Source: Acidimicrobiaceae bacterium (GTDB taxonomy: Bacteria; Actinomycetota; Acidimicrobiia; Acidimicrobiales; RAAP-2). Taken from it: 32,143 bases of DNA. The notes beneath the pieces are model-generated. The model was not told where the DNA came from. It made no database searches and saw nothing but the letters and a program-made list of their open reading frames with translations. Positions 1-8,878 of the stretch are shown here, piece after piece. The stretch is from positions 7,585 through 39,727 of the forward strand of contig PLON01000023.1 of assembly GCA_003142095.1 (NCBI GenBank). Direction: 5' to 3'. Position 1 is the stretch's first letter; every line of letters begins with the position of its first letter. Position numbers and translations under genes: made by a program.

Positions 1-339
1 AGCACCAAGGCGAAGAAGGCGGTCGGCAAGAAGATCAGGGACTGGCACCTCAACCGTCGCAGTGGCACGGGCCTCGTTGGTCTCGCTCGTGAGATTAACG
101 CTCAAGTGCGGGGCTGGATCAACTATTACGGAGCGTTCTACCGTTCCGAGTTGTACTTCCTCGCGAGGCGCATCGACCAGCATCTTGTTCGGTGGGCTAT
201 GCGAAAGTTCAAACGATTTAGGAGGAAACCTCTCAGCGCGTGGGATTGGTTAAACGCTGCTCGACAGCAGGTCCCCAGTCTTTTTGCGCACTGGCCGTTA
301 CTTTCTTCCACGACCAATCGGCCTGCAAGAGCCGAATGA
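1..339 (+). CDS. group II intron reverse transcriptase/maturase, C-terminal part (5' end outside window)
   Basis: The frame is open from base 1 to the TGA at 337-339 and gives 112 residues. The block GWINYYGAFYRSELYFLARR, the following basic stretch RKFKRFRRKP, and the AWDWL and LFAHW motifs are characteristic of the maturase (X) and C-terminal region of group II intron-encoded proteins. These proteins bind their intron RNA, help splicing and copy the RNA into DNA at a target site. The catalytic RT domain with its YADD motif would lie upstream of the window. The stop codon falls inside intron domain V, so protein and ribozyme overlap by 11 bases. No frameshift is visible in the part present. 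Identity is secure; activity cannot be judged from the C-terminus alone. Confidence 0.9.
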   Translation, partial: STKAKKAVGKKIRDWHLNRRSGTGLVGLAREINAQVRGWINYYGAFYRSELYFLARRIDQHLVRWAMRKFKRFRRKPLSAWDWLNAARQQVPSLFAHWPLLSSTTNRPARAE

Positions 340-402
340 GTTGAGAGGCTCACGTTCGGTTCCGAGAGAGCCGGGGGGTGCGATTCCCTCCGGCTACTCG
401 AC
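329..402 (+). ncRNA. group II intron domains V and VI
   Basis: Domain V is the 34-nt segment 329-362. GAGCCG (329-334) pairs with CGGTTC (357-362), TGAG (337-340) pairs with CTCA (349-352), and the conserved AGC catalytic triad is at 330-332. Domain VI follows: AGCCGG (369-374) pairs with CCGGCT (389-394), with an inner GGG/CCC pairing, and the branch-point region leads to CTACTCGAC. Size and pairing are typical of bacterial group II introns. Domain V binds the metal ions for splicing and domain VI carries the bulged branch adenosine. Confidence 0.85.
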
Positions 403-732
403 TCACCGGGTGTTCCGCGGCGGACCTCGAGACTGATCGGTCAGGTCTGCGGTCGCGCGAGACGCACGAAGCAGTTGCTCCACTGGGCGATTGAAGTAAG
501 CACGGCCCAGGCGCTGGTTGTGTAGAGACTCCAATTCTACCTGATAGAGGCACCTTTTTCGCGCATGGTCAACTCTTCAGAGCGATGATTTCATGGTGGG
601 ATCCAGGCTAATCACTCGCGCGTCACAGTGGATGACTGCCCTCACCCCTTGCACTAAGTATCAATACTGTGTTGGAGCGGGCGGTTGCTGGTCGCTCAGA
701 TGCTCGCCGCGGGAAACGATAGCGTATCGCCC
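403..732. other. non-coding stretch between intron and SGNH gene
   Basis: I see no convincing gene here. The left end should be the exon or target sequence of the intron. A short inverted repeat, AGTAT-CA-ATACT (657-668), lies about 65 bases upstream of the next start codon and could be an operator or chance. No clear promoter hexamers were recognised. Confidence 0.4.
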
Positions 733-1725
733 ATGAGAATCCTCCGAGTCCTTCGCGTTGTGGGCGCCCTTGCCCTTTTGCCGATCGCCATTCTCTCCTC
801 GTCGAGCGATGCGTTCGCTTCGAGCTCAGCGTCCTCAGGACCAACGCTGTCGCAACTCATTTCCTATGTCGATGCGTCGTCTCAGGTGAATCATGGACCA
901 AATGTGTTTTCGTCACTGCCAACTTTGAAACAAGCTGGCGACGACAATCCCAACGCGATGATCCCGTCGCAGTGCTATTCAACGACCACTGCCGCTCAGG
1001 CATTGCCCACGGATGCTGGTACGACCTGTGCCTTTGGCGACAAAGAGGCAACCAAAACGCTGCTCCTCTTCGGTGATTCGCAAGCTGCGATGTGGCTGCC
1101 CTCGCTCAATATTGCGGGCCAGATGCTCCATTGGAAAGTCGTGTTTGTGGCGAGGACCGGTTGCGGTCCCTGGATCAACATCGCGAACGAAGGTACGAGC
1201 GCTTGCAATGATTGGGTTCGCGGTGAAATCGCTCTTGCGAACCAATTGAAGCCTCAGGTGGTGATTCCAGACGGGCTGACGATAGCAACGCTAAGTGACG
1301 GCAAGTACCCGACGAACCTCCAATTCGAAAGCTCTCTTCAATCGATGGTGAAGGCGCTCGCACCGAGTGGCGCCAAGGTTCTCTTCTTCCAGGAGATTCC
1401 ACAGTTTTATACGAACTTGACATCGGCCACGCCGGAGTCTTGCTTGACGATACATACGTCGTCAATTGAGAATTGCGAACTCACTGTCAAGGAGATAAAG
1501 ACACTCGGTACGAGTGTTGGCATCGCTGCCATCGCTTCCTATGATCACCTGGACACTGTTCCGATTCGCGAGTTGTTCTGCGGACGCGTGCGGTGCGACG
1601 CCTTTGTCAACAGTCCCGGCAAGAGCCATTTGGTGTACCAGGATTGGGCCCACATGAACGCGACATATGCGACATGGATAGGCCGAGCCACCGCTCAACT
1701 CCTCGCCAAATATCTCCCCAGTTGA
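733..1725 (+). CDS. exported SGNH-fold hydrolase/acyltransferase-like protein
   Basis: From the ATG at 733 the product is 330 residues. It starts with MRILRVLRVV, a hydrophobic segment and a small-residue cleavage region (SSSDAFASS), so it is probably exported. The block LLLFGDSQAAMW carries the GDS nucleophile of the SGNH family. VARTGCGPW follows, and near the C-terminus DWAHMNATYA supplies the Asp-x-x-His pair. This matches the SGNH domain often fused to the C-terminus of acyltransferase-3 membrane proteins (OatA type), but here it stands alone with no multispanning membrane domain. Such domains move or remove acetyl or other acyl groups on glycans. Next to a glycosyltransferase cluster, a role in surface-glycan acylation is likely but inferred. 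In-frame TTG (685) and ATG (700) are alternative starts; 733 is chosen because it begins the signal peptide. Confidence 0.75.
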   Translation: MRILRVLRVVGALALLPIAILSSSSDAFASSSASSGPTLSQLISYVDASSQVNHGPNVFSSLPTLKQAGDDNPNAMIPSQCYSTTTAAQALPTDAGTTCAFGDKEATKTLLLFGDSQAAMWLPSLNIAGQMLHWKVVFVARTGCGPWINIANEGTSACNDWVRGEIALANQLKPQVVIPDGLTIATLSDGKYPTNLQFESSLQSMVKALAPSGAKVLFFQEIPQFYTNLTSATPESCLTIHTSSIENCELTVKEIKTLGTSVGIAAIASYDHLDTVPIRELFCGRVRCDAFVNSPGKSHLVYQDWAHMNATYATWIGRATAQLLAKYLPS

Positions 1726-1842
1726 ACCGTCGTCATCAAGGAGTCCACGTCGGGTCTAATTGAAAGCGCGTTTTCCGTCGAACCAACTCACTGCACGGAG
1801 ATGTGGTGCAAAAGGCTTCTCGCACTCGATTGATCGGATGGT

Positions 1843-2946
1843 TCATTTGCCGTGATCGAGCAAGGCCACCTCGTACGCCTCAATGGTGTCACGGGCGATG
1901 TCCGCCCAATCGGCTCTCGCTGACCACCTCAGTGCGGCGGTACTGAGCTCGCTGTACTCCCGCTCGCTGAGACCCTCAGCACGCTGTAGCGCAGCGACCA
2001 ACGAATCGAGCCCTGGCTCGAAGCGAACCGCCGTGTCGTCTGGAATATCGCGAAGCGTTGGCAGATCCGGGATGATGACTGGTCGACCAAACGATTGGGC
2101 GAGCAATATCGAGCCACTGTTGGTGATCTCACGGAAGGGAAACGCCGCGAAATCACTCGCTTGGAGGTAGCGAGCGAGCTCCTCGTCCGGTATCCACTGA
2201 AAATCTAAGACCGCTCTTCCCTTCGCCTCTCCGGCGAGATGAAGTAGTTCTCTTTGATACGCCTTGTCCGTACAAAAGCCCGCCAGCAGAACCTTGATCC
2301 TTGAGGAGGTCGGCAACAGCGCCGCCGCTTGTAACAGCAGATCCGCTCCCTTGTATGCCTCCACTCTTCCGATCAGCGACACCACGACATCGTTTTGATC
2401 GAACCCAAAACTCGCGCGCGCTTTCTCCCTCGTCATCGTCACTGGGTACGGTTCGGCGTATGAGCCCATCGGAATTACTCTCACGCTTCGAGCTCCCAAT
2501 GTGCGCAGCTCGATCGCGGTTGCCTCTGAGAGGGCTATCACTACCTTCGCTTTCGATAACAGCACGCCGCGCGCCCGATCATCGTTCGCGAATACCCGTT
2601 CATGTGGCACGAGATCGTGAGCGGTCCAAACGATCTTGTAGCCGAGTACTTGAACTGTTCGGAGGTACACGCCGAACCAAAACTCCATCAGACGCCTGGC
2701 CCATCGCCTTTGCCGAGCCCACGGGAGTGAAAATTGAAATACCCAGTGAATGTGCAGGATCCGAGACCCACGCCCACGACACCACGCCAGGACGGCGGGC
2801 GCGAGAAGAATGTTGAGCGTCTGAGATGGAGTGGGCCCGCTGGCGTAGCGAACTCGAACACCATCGGCCACAAGACTTCGGTAGAGAAGTTCTTGGTAGG
2901 GCGGCCCGCTACGCGGAGTCACCAATACCGAGAGCCTCGGATTCAC
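1843..2946 (-). CDS. GT-B glycosyltransferase, GT4-like
   Basis: This 367-residue protein has the two-domain GT-B layout. The N-terminal acceptor domain holds LHIHWVFQF and IVWTAHDLVPHE; the C-terminal nucleotide-sugar domain holds GRVEAYKGADLL and FREITNSGSILLAQSFG. The second of these fits the EX7E-type donor site of the GT4 family, although the first acidic residue sits in FREIT rather than a canonical E. It would transfer a sugar from a nucleotide donor to a growing surface oligosaccharide on the cytoplasmic side. Its ATG overlaps the stop of the upstream GT2 gene by 4 bases (ATGA), so the two are probably translationally coupled. The donor and linkage cannot be read from sequence. Confidence 0.85.
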   Translation of the reverse strand: MNPRLSVLVTPRSGPPYQELLYRSLVADGVRVRYASGPTPSQTLNILLAPAVLAWCRGRGSRILHIHWVFQFSLPWARQRRWARRLMEFWFGVYLRTVQVLGYKIVWTAHDLVPHERVFANDDRARGVLLSKAKVVIALSEATAIELRTLGARSVRVIPMGSYAEPYPVTMTREKARASFGFDQNDVVVSLIGRVEAYKGADLLLQAAALLPTSSRIKVLLAGFCTDKAYQRELLHLAGEAKGRAVLDFQWIPDEELARYLQASDFAAFPFREITNSGSILLAQSFGRPVIIPDLPTLRDIPDDTAVRFEPGLDSLVAALQRAEGLSEREYSELSTAALRWSARADWADIARDTIEAYEVALLDHGK

Positions 2947-3824
2947 GTACCTGGCTTCGCTAATTCGTGCAGTACGCCGACTCCCATCACAAGGTGATCG
3001 GCAAGTACGAGCCAGCGAAGCTCTTCATTTCGGTGACGCCAAATCGGCCACAAGAGGAGCAGTGGGTACCACCGCCACTTCAGGGTCAGCGGTAGGCCGA
3101 GCAAAAAGAGCGCGTACACAAAGGGGGCCGAATTCTCCCTGACGGCCTCGCCAATTCGATCGTGATGCTTGCGAAGAAGTCGACATCCACCCTTGCCGTA
3201 GAAAAACGCCCTTCGAAGCTGCCGCCGCGGAGTACCCCAGTCGTGCCGTACGACCGCATCCTGCACCCACCGAATGCGATAGCCGTAATCATTAAGTCTC
3301 CATGTGAAGTCGATGTCCTCTGCCGACCCAAACGACTCGTCGAAACCACCCACCATGTCATAGGCTTCGCGCCGGAAAGCCAAGTTTATGGTTGCCGCCA
3401 TCGGGACATAGTCCGAGTCAGAGTTTCCCCACCGGTGGACCGCGTTGTAGACGCTCCTGCCGATCGATCTCGCGGGACCAGCAGTGACGAATTCGCCCTC
3501 TTCATAAATCGGCGCGAGCAATCGTTCAAGCCATCCGTCCTCGGGCAAGCAGCCCGAGTCGGTGAACACGATGATGTCGCCCTCGGCACTTTGCACACCG
3601 ACGTTACGTTGATGAGCGATCGTGATGTGAGCACCCGGCGGTTGTTTGTAGTCAATCCAACGAGCCCAGTCGTGGGACTGTCGGATGTCGTCGAGTGCGC
3701 CGCTTGAGGCGTCGACAACCAACACTTCGTGGAGTATCGATCCAACGAATGGCTTGAGCGCCTGAAGCGTGTCATCCAAGAGCCGTTCGTCCTTGTTGAC
3801 AATGACCAGGGACGTCTTGTTCAA
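2943..3824 (-). CDS. GT-A glycosyltransferase, family 2
   Basis: The 293-residue product begins with the GT2 fold (SLVIVNKDER, then VLVVDASSG) and has the metal-binding acidic motif in FTDSGCLPEDGW. AFRREAYDMVGGFDESFGS and AEDIDFTWRL contain the acceptor-side ED motif. After this there is a hydrophobic stretch (FVYALFLLGLPLTL to LLLLWPIW) that probably anchors it to the membrane. The start is TTG at 3824, supported by a strong AAAGGAG ribosome-binding site four bases away (minus strand, near 3829-3836). AT-rich TATTAT/TATGAT sequence just upstream (near 3845-3856) could be its -10. It is first of a two-gene operon with the GT4 gene at 1843-2946. Confidence 0.85.
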   Translation of the reverse strand: MNKTSLVIVNKDERLLDDTLQALKPFVGSILHEVLVVDASSGALDDIRQSHDWARWIDYKQPPGAHITIAHQRNVGVQSAEGDIIVFTDSGCLPEDGWLERLLAPIYEEGEFVTAGPARSIGRSVYNAVHRWGNSDSDYVPMAATINLAFRREAYDMVGGFDESFGSAEDIDFTWRLNDYGYRIRWVQDAVVRHDWGTPRRQLRRAFFYGKGGCRLLRKHHDRIGEAVRENSAPFVYALFLLGLPLTLKWRWYPLLLLWPIWRHRNEELRWLVLADHLVMGVGVLHELAKPGT

Positions 3825-4114
3825 GTCACTCCTTTGACCAAATCATAATAATACGTTGTTAAATCGAATAGGCGACGCAACTTGGCACACGAGGGTTTCG
3901 CGCAAGTAAATTTTCACGGCGACGTCACGGCAGAACGCCTTCTCGGGCTGCAGCAATTCGCCGCACTCAAGTTCGAAGACGCGCTCGGGCGATTCGTTGA
4001 GAGGGTTTCCCGCCACGCGTTCCAGCGCGAGGGTACTAAAACCAGCGTTCGTGTGTCCGCGCGGTACGATGTACTTTTTCGCCGCCTGACCCAGGCTGGA
4101 CAAATCGGATCCGA
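3825..4114. promoter_or_regulatory. divergent intergenic region between two glycan gene sets
   Basis: These 290 bases separate the minus-strand GT2-GT4 pair from the plus-strand flippase operon and should hold both promoters. On the minus side, AT-rich sequence around 3843-3860 sits directly upstream of the Shine-Dalgarno for the TTG start. Overlapping open frames exist on both strands (minus 3843-4124, 93 aa; plus 3882-4127, 81 aa). Neither shows a recognisable domain, and the plus one runs into the flippase start, so I do not call either as a gene. Confidence 0.4.
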
Positions 4115-5398
4115 ATGCATCCAATGAAAGAAGCTCCGTTTAGCAAGCGCGCTGCACACATCTATCGAAGTTTCATTGACGACAGCTTCTATAGAAACTC
4201 GACCTACTTGCTCATCAACATGGGCGTGTCGACTGGCAGCGGGTTCTTGTTTGTCATCATTTGCGCGCACTTGTTCTCTCAAGCAAGCTTCGGGTACGCG
4301 ACATCCCTGCTTGGGGCACTCGGGCTTGTCACGTCCCTCGCCAACATCGGGATGAGTCGAACCATCGTCAGGTTCATGGGGAGATCTGAAAACAAATCCC
4401 AAGACCTCATCACCAACATCCTTCTGGTTTCAGGATTCTCGATTCTGGTCGCAATCATCCTGAGTCACTTCTTTTCTTCCTTCGGCATAAAGCACGTCGA
4501 CCCATTGGTCGAAATAGTTTTCATCGCCACAGCGTTTTTGATGTCGATAAAGGCGTTGTTTGACAGTGTCTTTGTCGCCATCAGAAAGTCTTCGGGGACC
4601 TTGATTGAGAATTCGCTCTTTAGCGCCGTACGGGTGCTCTTTCCGATATTTGTAATCGGATCGGGCTATCTCGGTATCTTCAGCGCGCAACTCGCCGGGG
4701 TCGTTCTCGCACTCGTAGCATCCGTCTTGTTGCTGCGACATCGGCATGGATTCACTTTTTTCGTGAGACCATCCAAGACGAGCATGGAAGGAAAGTGGCG
4801 ATTCGCGTTAGGCAGCTACACCTCCGACTTGGTCGGTGGACTGCCAACAAGCGTCTTGCCCATCATTGTGGTTGCTCGACTGGGCGCAGTCGCCGGAGCT
4901 CTGTGGTACGTGGCCATGCAGATCATCACCGTGCTCCTCACTGTCAGTGGAACCGTAAGCCAGGCCATGTTTGCCGAATTGGCAAATGCGGAGGGGAACA
5001 TCAATAAATTTCTGAAGAAAGCATCGCTCTCGATGTACGCGTTGCTGATCCCACTGTCCGTGGGTGTGTTCGTCTTAGCGCCGTTCATTTTGAGACTGCT
5101 GCACGGTGATTACGTTGCCGCCGACCATGTGCTGAGGCTGATGACGATATTCGCGTTGATCGGTGTCGCGAACTACATCTCCGGCTCAATTCTCCAGGTC
5201 TACAAGAAGGTTCTCTATATAACAGTCGTGAACGCCGCCAATGCCGCAGTTGTCATCTTGTACTGCCTGCTGTTCGCTCATAGCCTCGACGGGATCGCGA
5301 TTGGCTGGATGTTGGGAGAGGTTGTCAACTTGGTGTTGTTCGTTCTCGGCGGGGTCGTCGTCTACCGGCAAAATCATGGCGTTGTTGCGATTGATTAG
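4115..5398 (+). CDS. Wzx-type polysaccharide flippase (MVF/MATE-like membrane protein)
   Basis: The 427-residue product is almost wholly membrane-embedded. I count roughly 12 hydrophobic segments, for example MGVSTGSGFLFVIICAHLF, ILVSGF to LVAIILSHFF, and LLIPLSVGVFVLAPFILRLL. The last of these, followed by LHGDYVAADHVLRLM, is typical of Wzx/MurJ-like lipid-linked oligosaccharide flippases. It would move the undecaprenyl-linked repeat unit made by the neighbouring glycosyltransferases to the outer face of the membrane. An ATG at 4124 is an alternative start; neither has a strong Shine-Dalgarno. It leads the plus-strand operon, with the next gene 12 bases downstream. Family assignment is good; the substrate is unknown. 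Confidence 0.85.
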   Translation: MHPMKEAPFSKRAAHIYRSFIDDSFYRNSTYLLINMGVSTGSGFLFVIICAHLFSQASFGYATSLLGALGLVTSLANIGMSRTIVRFMGRSENKSQDLITNILLVSGFSILVAIILSHFFSSFGIKHVDPLVEIVFIATAFLMSIKALFDSVFVAIRKSSGTLIENSLFSAVRVLFPIFVIGSGYLGIFSAQLAGVVLALVASVLLLRHRHGFTFFVRPSKTSMEGKWRFALGSYTSDLVGGLPTSVLPIIVVARLGAVAGALWYVAMQIITVLLTVSGTVSQAMFAELANAEGNINKFLKKASLSMYALLIPLSVGVFVLAPFILRLLHGDYVAADHVLRLMTIFALIGVANYISGSILQVYKKVLYITVVNAANAAVVILYCLLFAHSLDGIAIGWMLGEVVNLVLFVLGGVVVYRQNHGVVAID

Positions 5399-5410
5399 GA
5401 TCAGCGCACG

Positions 5411-6310
5411 ATGGAAGTGTCAGTAATCATCCCCACAAAGGATCGACTTGCTTCACTGCAGCGAATCTTGCCTTCGATGTTGGCCCAAGACGAGGTCAAA
5501 GAAATCGTCGTGGTTGTCGACGGAAGTACCGACGGCACTCTGGAGTACCTAGACGAACTCAGTCGAACCAGTGACGTAGTTCGCTACTTAGACAACGAGA
5601 AGAACCGCGGATTACCGTTTTCACGAAACCGAGGCATCGATGCGGCGAGATTCGAATACATCTTCATGGCAGAAGACGATCTCGAGATGAGCGATAACTT
5701 TCTGGGCACTCTCGCCGACCATATGGCTTCCACCGGCGCCGACGTGATCTGCGGTCGCAACATCTTTCGACCCGAAACTGAGTCTGCGGCAGCGTCAATC
5801 AGTCGCACCGACAAGCTCACGGGCCCGTACGTGAACATGAAGACCATCGAGATCGAAACGGGTATGGATATCGGGGTCGATCAGGAGTCACCGATCATTG
5901 CCTCCCCCATGCTCGCCAAAGCAGCGCTGTTTCGCGAGGTGAGGTACAGCAACATCTACGAGGTGAATTTCTGGCGCGAAGAGACCGACTTTCAACTTTC
6001 AGCCCGTAAGCGCGGTAATAAGTTGGTCAGCTGCCCTCACGCCATCTGTTTCAATTTCGTTTTTTCCAACGACCGTGGAGGAGTGCACGCGTCTGACGGG
6101 CTGCGGCGGGAAAAGTGGGTCATCAAAAACAATTGGCGGTTCGTGAATAAGCACGCGGCCTTCATCAAGGACAACTTCGATATAGGAAACAAGAGGGTGT
6201 ACATCGTCAAGTTTTCGGTAGTGAGAATTGTGAACTACATCCTCAAGCCCCCCGTGATTCGGGTTCTGTCAAAGGTGAAGCGACGCGTCCTCAGGAAGAG
6301 GGCGGTCTGA
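5411..6310 (+). CDS. GT-A glycosyltransferase, family 2
   Basis: The 299-residue protein opens directly with the GT2 nucleotide-sugar fold (MEVSVIIPTKDR, then VVVVDGSTDGT). The acidic metal motif is in FMAEDDLEMS and the later acceptor motif in WREETDFQLSARKRG. The C-terminus is basic (KVKRRVLRKR), which may hold it at the membrane. AGGA at 5396-5399 gives a ribosome-binding site 11 bases before the ATG and overlaps the flippase stop. The GT4 gene starts five bases after its stop, so the genes are co-transcribed. It probably adds one sugar of the repeat unit. Confidence 0.87.
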   Translation: MEVSVIIPTKDRLASLQRILPSMLAQDEVKEIVVVVDGSTDGTLEYLDELSRTSDVVRYLDNEKNRGLPFSRNRGIDAARFEYIFMAEDDLEMSDNFLGTLADHMASTGADVICGRNIFRPETESAAASISRTDKLTGPYVNMKTIEIETGMDIGVDQESPIIASPMLAKAALFREVRYSNIYEVNFWREETDFQLSARKRGNKLVSCPHAICFNFVFSNDRGGVHASDGLRREKWVIKNNWRFVNKHAAFIKDNFDIGNKRVYIVKFSVVRIVNYILKPPVIRVLSKVKRRVLRKRAV

Positions 6311-6315
6311 GGCGT

Positions 6316-7491
6316 ATGGCTCGAATTCTTGTCATCTCGCCATACGAACCTCCGTCGGACGGGATCGCAAAGCACACGGCCCACCTCGTAGGCGCGTGGG
6401 ATTCTGACGGACACAGCGTGTTGGTCATTGCTCCGGGGAATGAACGAGATCTCGGACGAGCAGAGCGTATCGGCTCGCACTCGAAGGTCGCTCGCGTACT
6501 GCGAAAGGTTCCACGACGTCGAACCTGGAATGAGGTGATCGAGTTTCAACCGGACGTGGTCTTCGTACAATTTGCCATCGCAGCGGCGAGCGTCAACTTT
6601 TGGTCGATTAGGAGTCTCAGCAAGAAATGCTTTGCCGCACAGATCCCAGTTGTCGTTGCATATCACGAGCCTCTACGCGAGTACGATCTCCTCGGTTTTG
6701 TATCGCGCTTCATCTATCGTGCCATGGTTCGAGTTACTAGTGTGCCAATTGCATTCTCTTCGGCGGGCCGACAGGCACTCACTGAGCGTGGGCTGTTCAA
6801 CGAGGTAGCCGAGTTCCCTCACGGGACATTGGGCGTCGCGACAATTACCGATGACGATGTCCAACGAGTACGAGATCTCTACCACGTCCAAAAGCCTCTA
6901 GTGCTCGCACTCGGCTTTACGCACCCCGACAAGGGAACGGACGTGCTGCTTGATGCTGTCGACGCAATTGCGGAGGCCCGAAGCAATGAGGTGCAGTTTC
7001 TCATTGCCGGATCGCCAAGAAGGAGACGTGGGATTTTTCGAATATTGGAGCGTCGCGACGTTAAATTCCAACAGCACCTTGAGAATCAGGGAAGGCAGAT
7101 CACTGCGGTCGACGTTGCATTTCGGGGATTCGTCCCTGACTCGGACGTCGCCGCTCTACTTTTCGTGGCGGAGGTCGTCGTGCTACCGTATCGAAAGATC
7201 ACGCAAAGCGGGATTGCGAACCTTGCGCTCTCAAGCCGATCTGTTGTGGTGAGCTCGGATCTTCCCGGATTACGGAGCGATCTCGGCGACGCGGCAAAGT
7301 ACGTCGCAGTCGGTGACTCAAGAGCAATCGCGAAGCAGATCGCGGGATTATTGGGCGACGACAACGCCTCGATACGACAACACATGCGTGAACTGTCCGC
7401 AGAGCGCGCGCTCGTTAACACCTTCGCGAACGTGGCCGAGCACATCTTGTCCATTGGGCTGGCACAAAGAGGCTCGAAAAACTCGGCGTAG
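6316..7491 (+). CDS. GT-B glycosyltransferase, GT4-like
   Basis: The 391-residue product has the GT4 opening (ILVISPYEPPSDGIAKHTAH), a mid-protein acceptor loop with AYHEPLREYDLL, and the donor domain ALGFTHPDKGTDVLLDA then VLPYRKITQSGIANLALS. The loop before KITQSG is where the catalytic acidic residue usually sits; as in the GT4 at 1843 it is not a canonical E-x7-E. The GAGG at 6309-6312 just before the ATG overlaps the upstream stop. It is the third gene of the flippase operon, with the same presumed pathway. Donor and linkage are unknown. Confidence 0.85.
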   Translation: MARILVISPYEPPSDGIAKHTAHLVGAWDSDGHSVLVIAPGNERDLGRAERIGSHSKVARVLRKVPRRRTWNEVIEFQPDVVFVQFAIAAASVNFWSIRSLSKKCFAAQIPVVVAYHEPLREYDLLGFVSRFIYRAMVRVTSVPIAFSSAGRQALTERGLFNEVAEFPHGTLGVATITDDDVQRVRDLYHVQKPLVLALGFTHPDKGTDVLLDAVDAIAEARSNEVQFLIAGSPRRRRGIFRILERRDVKFQQHLENQGRQITAVDVAFRGFVPDSDVAALLFVAEVVVLPYRKITQSGIANLALSSRSVVVSSDLPGLRSDLGDAAKYVAVGDSRAIAKQIAGLLGDDNASIRQHMRELSAERALVNTFANVAEHILSIGLAQRGSKNSA

Positions 7492-7601
7492 TATCGAGCG
7501 AGCCAACTCGTGTCACTATCGTATTGAGCAATGTCCACATGCTCAATCCCACGTAGATTCCGTTGAGCGCGTCAGAGAACATCGGTAACTCTGGCGACGT
7601 A

Positions 7602-8633
7602 ATGTTCTCGGTGGTGATCGGCACCTTCAATGGTGCGGGAACTCTTGGAGTGGCGCTTGGCGCTCTAGAAGCGCAAGTCACCGAATTCACATACGAGATT
7701 CTCGTGGTCAACGATGCGTCAACGGATTCGACCGCAGCAGTTGCGACCCGCCCGTCCGTTCGACTTATCAATCTCGAACGGAACCAGGGCCATGGCCACA
7801 CGCTCAACGTAGGACTCGCGGAAGCGGGTGGTCAGTTCATGGCGATGATGGATGACGACTGCGTTCCTCCGCCGGAGTGGATTCAACAGCTGGGGCTCGC
7901 GTGGAAAAGCGTCGGGCCGGATGTGACCATGATCGGAGGTTTGGTTGAACCTATTGAGACTGATACGTTCAATCGGCGCTACGTGGCGTTTCGTCGCCCA
8001 CTGAGTCATCAAGAGGCTGAAATCAATGAAGACGCGGGAATTTGGACGCGGCTGCTCTACCAGTTTTCGCCACCAAGGATGCGTCTAGACCAACGTCCGG
8101 TGTACTTCACCGTCGGCGCCAACATGTCCGTACGAGTAGACGCCGCGCGGGACGCTGGCGGATTCACTGATGCCTCCGGAGCCGGCGAAGAAGAGTCATT
8201 GGCGCGACCCTTGCGTTCAAGATTTGGACCCCAGACGATACAACTCTTCCCCAATATCATCATGCGTCACAATTTTGACGCCTCTCTTCGAGACACGTTT
8301 CGCCGGTCGCGGAGCTACGGCCGCTCTAAAGGGAGAGATTGGGTACGGGACCGAGACATCCCAACAATTGCCCCATTGATTCCCATCGCAACGCTCGCTG
8401 CCGCCGTGGTAGCAGTGGTGAGTCCCGTGTTTTCGGCGTTATTGCTGATATTTTCGCCGTATGTTCTCTACCGCCGCTGGTTCCAGTGGCTCAAATCGGG
8501 CGGATCCCGCGAAGCAATTTTCTACCCATATATACAAGCCGGTGAAGAAATATTCAACAACGTAGGTTTCGTCCAGGGTGTGTCGCGAGAGCTCCGCTCG
8601 CGGCGTCAACTGTCCCAGGGTCCCCCTCGCTGA
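7602..8633 (+). CDS. GT-A glycosyltransferase, family 2, with C-terminal membrane segment
   Basis: From the ATG at 7602 the product is 343 residues and begins MFSVVIGTFNGAGTL, the expected GT2 N-terminus; a TTG at 7563 would add 13 residues. Further motifs are ILVVNDASTDST, the DDD metal motif in MAMMDDDCVPPPEW, VGANMSVR, and GAGEEESLARP in place of the usual ED motif. Near the C-terminus PLIPIATLAAAVVAVV and SALLLIFSPYVLY form one or two membrane segments. It follows the GT4 gene by 110 bases with no obvious terminator, so it is probably in the same transcript. No strong Shine-Dalgarno marks either start. Confidence 0.85.
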   Translation: MFSVVIGTFNGAGTLGVALGALEAQVTEFTYEILVVNDASTDSTAAVATRPSVRLINLERNQGHGHTLNVGLAEAGGQFMAMMDDDCVPPPEWIQQLGLAWKSVGPDVTMIGGLVEPIETDTFNRRYVAFRRPLSHQEAEINEDAGIWTRLLYQFSPPRMRLDQRPVYFTVGANMSVRVDAARDAGGFTDASGAGEEESLARPLRSRFGPQTIQLFPNIIMRHNFDASLRDTFRRSRSYGRSKGRDWVRDRDIPTIAPLIPIATLAAAVVAVVSPVFSALLLIFSPYVLYRRWFQWLKSGGSREAIFYPYIQAGEEIFNNVGFVQGVSRELRSRRQLSQGPPR

Positions 8634-8778
8634 CCCAGTAGCCATCAGATTCAAGTAACGAACCCGACGAACACTCGCAGTGCCCCTAAATCCCTCATAA
8701 TTCTCGCCCATAATGGGATCACAAAGATCACAATAATATAACAAAGGTGCGAGGTTATCACAACGCATTATCTACGAC

Positions 8779-8808
8779 TTGACAAATCTATGCCGTTGTG
8801 GGATTGTT
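8779..8808 (+). promoter_or_regulatory. possible sigma-70-type promoter for the DPM1-like gene
   Basis: TTGACA at 8779-8784 is a perfect -35 hexamer. Seventeen bases later GATTGT (8802-8807) is only a weak -10 (three of six). The 245-base gap 8634-8878 is otherwise AT-richer than the genes around it and contains CCCAT-A-ATGGG (8708-8718). If this promoter is real, the GTG at 8798 lies upstream of the transcript start, which favours the ATG at 8879. Confidence 0.3.
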
Positions 8809-8878
8809 TGTGTCGCAAGGGCTGAAGCGGAGTGAGCCAGTGTCTGTTGGACCAGCTACATTTTTCGGATGTCCTCTA

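Larger units (their letters stand above)
1..402 (+). mobile_element. group II intron, 3' portion
   Basis: The element consists of the maturase C-terminus followed directly by ribozyme domains V and VI. The 3' splice boundary is placed after the AC at 401-402 because bacterial group II introns commonly end in CTACTCGAC-like sequence and AY; this is good to a few bases. The 5' part lies outside the window. The downstream exon begins near 403 and is non-coding as far as I can see. Confidence 0.8.

Noticed and set aside
3843-4127. Overlapping open frames on both strands (93 aa minus, 81 aa plus) between the divergent glycan operons
   Set aside because: Neither shows a known domain, each excludes the other, and the interval must hold two promoters.
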